Program-made: the position numbers and the translations under genes
Shown: one piece after another, positions 6,027 to 8,945 of the stretch
Numbering within the stretch: the first letter of the stretch is position 1
Layout of the letters: each line of letters begins with the position of its first letter
The notes under the pieces: model-generated
Told to the model about the DNA's origin: nothing
Seen by the model: only the letters and a program-made list of their open reading frames with translations
Database searches by the model: none
NCBI GenBank assembly: GCA_937128575.1
Contig: CAKZMN010000102.1
Span: 1 to 8,945, forward strand
Reading direction: 5' to 3'
DNA: 8,945 nt
Origin: an uncultured Alphaproteobacteria bacterium
GTDB taxonomy: Bacteria > Pseudomonadota > Alphaproteobacteria > Micavibrionales > Micavibrionaceae

Positions 6027-7001
6027 TTACTGCGCGCTGGCAACCATAGTTGTTGTTGGCGCTGTGTGTAACCACCATGCTGTACGGTTGATGGAGAAGA
6101 TCGGACGATAGCGACCAACACTGTCTGCATTCACCATCTGCTTTTGCTGATTATCCAAGATATATGGACCTTGCTCGGTATAAACAATCAATACAGCGTG
6201 CGGAATATTCTTTTGCTTGTCATGAACAATCGCCACGCGCATACGGTTCTCAGGAACGCCCAATGTGCGTAGAGCTGTGTATTTCGTAATCGCGAAGTCT
6301 TCACAATCGCCGCCGCGCTTCAAAAATTCAACCGGCGTCGCCCAGTAATCGCTCTTGCCCCAATTCTTGCTGTCCGTGATATAGCGCTTCTTATTCACCA
6401 AGCGGTTCACGTTATCGGCCATTTGCTTAAGCTCCATGCCCTGAAAACGAACCAAATCTTTTTGCCAGTCTTTAATAACTTGCGCATTGGCATTGTTTTG
6501 CAAGTCGCGCTCAAATTTCTTGAACATGCCCGTCCATTTCGTGAAGGGCTTTAAATTGCTGTTACGCTTTTCCGCTGTTTCAAACACGGATGGAAAACTG
6601 CGCATATTGGTAAAGGCACCATTCGCCGCGCTGGTTAGTGAAATTTGCGCGGGTACATCTTTAATAGATCCGGCCTGCGCCTGCCTTGAATTTGTGCTGG
6701 TGAAAGACATCATAAAGAAAACGCTCGCGGCAATAATGCGCAAGGCGTGCTGACGACCCAATACAAATGCTAACTGGCGACGTGTAATGATATTATTTTT
6801 GATTAATAGCTGCCCAAGTGGAAGCTTTGTGCTCTTTTGCTGTTTCAATGTCTCACGAAGTTCAGCCGGCGATAGCAAACCTTTAAATACAAGCAGCTCG
6901 CCCAGGCGATGATGATCTAAATACGTTTTAAAAAGTGATAGAACGCCACCGCGGTTTTTAGATGCCCGCTTATGGCGACAAGTGTCGTTTTTATTACTCA
7001 T
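6027..7001 (-). CDS. LapG-like (BTLCP) cysteine protease with N-terminal MshEN-like domain
   Basis: This 324-aa protein has three parts. Residues 32-84 form two 24-residue blocks with a five-residue spacer: block 1 Arg32-Gln55 (RLG 32-34, Gly41, Leu48, Leu52, Gln55) and block 2 Pro61-Gln84 (LG 62-63, Asn70, Leu77, Leu81, Gln84). This matches the tandem repeat of MshEN/T2SSE-N domains, which bind c-di-GMP in MshE-type ATPases. Residues 89-100 are hydrophobic and an AQA signal-peptidase-like site ends at 110. Residues 150-312 are a transglutaminase-like cysteine protease domain: YWATPVEFLKRGGDCEDFAITKY starts at 219 (Cys233, with Asp232 and Glu234 as likely Ca2+ ligands), His268 in PHAVL, Asp283 in ILDN. 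LapG proteases cleave large surface adhesins in the periplasm. The ATG at 7001 (TTGGA nearby) is preferred over an in-frame GTG at 7040. The substrate and any c-di-GMP control are inference; no adhesin or LapD gene is visible. Confidence 0.85.
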   Translation of the reverse strand: MSNKNDTCRHKRASKNRGGVLSLFKTYLDHHRLGELLVFKGLLSPAELRETLKQQKSTKLPLGQLLIKNNIITRRQLAFVLGRQHALRIIAASVFFMMSFTSTNSRQAQAGSIKDVPAQISLTSAANGAFTNMRSFPSVFETAEKRNSNLKPFTKWTGMFKKFERDLQNNANAQVIKDWQKDLVRFQGMELKQMADNVNRLVNKKRYITDSKNWGKSDYWATPVEFLKRGGDCEDFAITKYTALRTLGVPENRMRVAIVHDKQKNIPHAVLIVYTEQGPYILDNQQKQMVNADSVGRYRPIFSINRTAWWLHTAPTTTMVASAQ

Positions 7002-7012
7002 TATATAATTCC

Positions 7013-7092
7013 AAACCCTAGAAGAAATAGATGAACCCACATCTATTAAGTTGCCCCGTACAAAATTCGTACACTACTATTAAACCCTAGAA
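7013..7092. repeat. Direct repeats in the divergent protease/hldE promoter region
   Basis: AAACCCTAGAA occurs at 7013-7023 and again at 7082-7092, start-to-start 69 bases. Between them CGTACA occurs at 7057-7062 and 7068-7073, an 11-base period that places both copies on the same face of the helix. Both pairs lie between the two divergent start codons and could be operators; no known regulator is recognised. Confidence 0.5.
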
Positions 7093-7095
7093 AGA

Positions 7096-7124
7096 TTGAC
7101 GAAATCCTAACAAGCGGGCATAAA
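7096..7124 (+). promoter_or_regulatory. Probable hldE promoter
   Basis: TTGACG (7096-7101) and CATAAA (7119-7124) are separated by 17 bases. Initiation near 7131 would leave a leader of about 37 bases before the ATG at 7168, which is preceded by GAGA at 7157-7160. The -35 lies directly after the second AAACCCTAGAA repeat. Confidence 0.45.
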
Positions 7125-7167
7125 AACGGTAATTTTATAACTTTATGACTGTTTTTGAGAAAAAATT

Positions 7168-8709
7168 ATGAACAAAAACTCTGTCGAAACCCGTTCTGAG
7201 CAACTAAAAGCGCAAATTGCTGCGATGCAGGGTATAGCCGTGCTGGTTGTCGGGGATATCATGTTGGATCGCTTTGTCTATGGCACCGTGGAGCGAATCT
7301 CCCCCGAAAGCCCCGTGCCGGTTTTATCCGTAAAACGCGAAGATAACATGTTGGGCGGCGCGGGTAACGCCATGTCCAACCTGTCCGGTTTAGGTGTAAA
7401 AGCTATCGCGCTCAGCCTAATCGGCGATGATGCAGATGGCCAAGCGGTGCAGGAAAAGGCAGAACAGCTCGGCATTGATACAGATGGCTTAATCCGTGAC
7501 GCCAGCCGTCCAACCATCGTAAAAACCAGATTTTTAGCGGGTCATCAGCAACTTTTGCGCAGCGATTTCGAAAAAAACGAACCCATCTCAAAGGGCATAG
7601 CCGCCCAGCTTTTATCAAAGGCCGAGGCGCTGATTCCAACCGTAAAATCGGTCATTATTTCTGACTACGGCAAGGGACTTCTGAGCCGTGAATTAATCAC
7701 CGCCATCATGACCGCCGCACAAAAATTCGGTGTGCCTGTGATTGTCGACCCCAAGGGGCAGGATTTTAGCATATATAAGGGCGCCACCGCCATCACGCCC
7801 AACAAAAAGGAACTATCCGAAGCCACGCGCGGCATGGCCGTGAATAGTGACGAAGAAGTTATCACCGCGGCGCAGAGCTTAATCAATGATTGCGGCGTTG
7901 AAAATGTTGTCGCCACGCGCTCCGCCGATGGCATGAGCGTCATTCAAAAATCCGGCCCCGTCGCTCATTTCAAAAGCGCGGATATCGAAGTTTTCGACGT
8001 ATCTGGCGCGGGTGATACAGTCATTGCCACCATCGCTGCCTCTATGGGGGCGGGTACATCGCTGGTTGATTCGGTGGCGCTGGCCAATTTGGCGGGCGGC
8101 ATTGTTGTGGCAAAGGTCGGCACCGCGCCCATTCGCGCCAGCGAGCTTGAGCTAGCGCTAGACAGCGACCAAGGCGATCAGCAGGTTAATCAAAAATCAA
8201 AGGCCGGCGCGCATTCCGCCACCATCGCCACCTGGGCAGAGGCCGCAGAACAAGTGCGCCGCTGGAAGGCGCGCGGCCTAAAAACCGGCTTCACCAATGG
8301 CTGTTTCGATATTTTGCATTTGGGGCATGTGTCCTATCTCAATGATGCGCGCGCGCGCTGCGACCGCCTGATTGTCGGGCTTAACCATGATGCGTCTGTA
8401 CGAATTTTAAAGGGCGAAACGCGCCCCATTCACGAAGAAAACGCCCGCGGCGGCGTACTTGCGGCGCTGGGCGCGGTCGATATGGTCGTGCTGTTCGGCG
8501 CTGAAAATGTGGGCGATGACAACACGGCTTGCGATCTGTTATCTGCCGTGCAGCCGGACATATATTTCAAGGGCGGCGATTATACAATCGATCAAATCCC
8601 AGAGGCGCCAACGGTTAAATCCTATGGTGGCACCGTCGATATTATGCCCGTTTATGAAGGCCACAGCACCACAGCCTCAATCAAAAAGGCTGGCCCCGAA
8701 GCGGCTTAA
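7168..8709 (+). CDS. hldE: Bifunctional heptose-7-phosphate kinase / heptose-1-phosphate adenylyltransferase HldE
   Basis: This 513-aa fusion carries two steps of ADP-heptose synthesis for the lipopolysaccharide inner core. The N-terminal PfkB-type kinase (about 20-330) has VVGDIMLDRFVYG (27-39), ERISPESPVPVL (42-53), the GGAGNA loop (63-68), DYGKGLL (166-172), DPKG (194-197) and the anion-hole GAGD (280-283) with catalytic base Asp283. A hydrophilic linker (331-350) leads to the nucleotidyltransferase domain (about 370-508): TNGCFDILHLGHVSYL (376-391) with the HxGH motif at 384-387, LKGETRPI (414-421), FKGGDY (467-472) and GHSTT (498-502). E. coli HldE is 477 aa; the surplus lies mostly at the N-terminus and in the linker. 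Both active sites look intact. It stands alone, with no other lipopolysaccharide genes in view and no convincing terminator after its stop. Confidence 0.95.
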   Translation: MNKNSVETRSEQLKAQIAAMQGIAVLVVGDIMLDRFVYGTVERISPESPVPVLSVKREDNMLGGAGNAMSNLSGLGVKAIALSLIGDDADGQAVQEKAEQLGIDTDGLIRDASRPTIVKTRFLAGHQQLLRSDFEKNEPISKGIAAQLLSKAEALIPTVKSVIISDYGKGLLSRELITAIMTAAQKFGVPVIVDPKGQDFSIYKGATAITPNKKELSEATRGMAVNSDEEVITAAQSLINDCGVENVVATRSADGMSVIQKSGPVAHFKSADIEVFDVSGAGDTVIATIAASMGAGTSLVDSVALANLAGGIVVAKVGTAPIRASELELALDSDQGDQQVNQKSKAGAHSATIATWAEAAEQVRRWKARGLKTGFTNGCFDILHLGHVSYLNDARARCDRLIVGLNHDASVRILKGETRPIHEENARGGVLAALGAVDMVVLFGAENVGDDNTACDLLSAVQPDIYFKGGDYTIDQIPEAPTVKSYGGTVDIMPVYEGHSTTASIKKAGPEAA

Positions 8710-8754
8710 ATTCAGCAATCCACACGAATATCCTGTGAAGAGTACAATTCTTCC

Positions 8755-8783
8755 TTGACGGTTTGTATTTTCTAAATGAGAAT
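8755..8783 (+). promoter_or_regulatory. Promoter of the right-edge gene, overlapped by a Fur-type box
   Basis: TTGACG (8755-8760) is followed after 17 bases by GAGAAT (8778-8783), a weaker -10. Initiation near 8790 would give a leader of about 60 bases before the ATG at 8852. The -10 lies within the Fur-like palindrome, so repressor binding would block polymerase. Confidence 0.45.
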
Positions 8784-8796
8784 GATTATTACTATC
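8777..8796 (+). promoter_or_regulatory. Fur-type iron box
   Basis: TGAGAAT-G-ATTATTA (8777-8791) matches 13 of 15 positions of the Fur 7-1-7 consensus TGATAATNATTATCA. The 19-base window 8778-8796 matches 15 of 19 of the classical Fur box. A Fur-family regulator (Fur, or Mur sensing manganese in some alphaproteobacteria) is the likely ligand. The box lies 56 bases before the downstream ATG. Confidence 0.6.
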
Positions 8797-8851
8797 ATGG
8801 TGCGTTCGCATATTTAAATATCCATCTCATAAACTACGAAAGGAAAGGCCA

Positions 8852-8945
8852 ATGCTTTCAGATTTCTTATTAATGGAAACCTATTTCGAGGGGCCAGAAA
8901 CGGCTCAATTCTATGAAGATCTATCAAAACGCTATGGCGCGCAGC
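8852..8945 (+). CDS. Protein of unknown function, probably iron-regulated (5' part only)
   Basis: Thirty-one codons are visible before the window ends, starting MLSDFLLMETYFEGPET and continuing with a charged stretch (QFYEDLSKRYGAQ). The ATG at 8852 has AAGGA seven bases upstream (8840-8844). An in-frame ATG seven codons later is not better placed. There is no signal peptide or membrane segment in the visible part, which looks soluble and helical. I do not recognise the family. The Fur-type box over its promoter suggests expression under iron limitation. It is a separate unit from hldE, 142 bases downstream. Confidence 0.65.
   Translation, partial: MLSDFLLMETYFEGPETAQFYEDLSKRYGAQ

Noticed and set aside
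7002..7040. Upstream GTG start for the LapG-like protease
   Set aside because: It has no Shine-Dalgarno sequence and would overlap the 7013-7023 repeat; ATG 7001 is the more ordinary start, though this is not certain.
8738..8754. Short GAAGA/TCTTC inverted repeat after hldE as a terminator
   Set aside because: Only five pairs and no T-run follows.

Overview
The window looks like chromosomal DNA of an alphaproteobacterium (tentative). The pointers are an ATP-cone-less class I ribonucleotide reductase large subunit, a LapG-type (BTLCP) periplasmic cysteine protease, a fused HldE of lipopolysaccharide heptose synthesis (so Gram-negative), and a cluster of CcrM-type GANTC sites in the largest intergenic gap. 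Base composition is moderate, and I see no insertion sequence, phage gene, CRISPR array, rRNA or tRNA. All gene assignments are from motif recognition only.

Layout. 1-728 (-): 5' part of a TerC/Alx-family membrane protein that runs off the left edge. 813-1331 (-): exported one-cysteine MsrB, with a terminator-like hairpin between it and the TerC gene. 1435-2208 (+): histidine-phosphatase-superfamily enzyme, apparently read from a leaderless mRNA. A bidirectional terminator (2208-2236) separates it from the convergent nrdA-type gene at 2258-4087 (-). A 512-base divergent gap (4088-4599) holds a tandem NrdR-box pair, a GANTC cluster and a palindromic promoter for pyruvate kinase (4600-6024, +). 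Pyruvate kinase converges, with only two bases between stop codons, on a LapG-like protease at 6027-7001 (-). A divergent promoter region with two kinds of direct repeat leads to hldE (7168-8709, +). At the right edge a promoter overlapped by a Fur-type box drives a gene of unknown function that starts at 8852 and is cut by the window end.

How the genes fit together. Most are housekeeping genes in small separate units: dNTP synthesis, glycolysis, heptose activation, methionine-sulfoxide repair and probable Mn2+ efflux. The most unusual element is the 324-aa protease. Its N-terminus carries two consecutive 24-residue blocks separated by five residues, which matches the architecture of the c-di-GMP-binding MshEN domain. 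A hydrophobic segment and a complete LapG-type Cys-His-Asp domain follow. In the known Lap system c-di-GMP sensing (LapD) and proteolysis (LapG) sit on separate proteins, so this gene may be a single-chain version of that control. That is inference from sequence.
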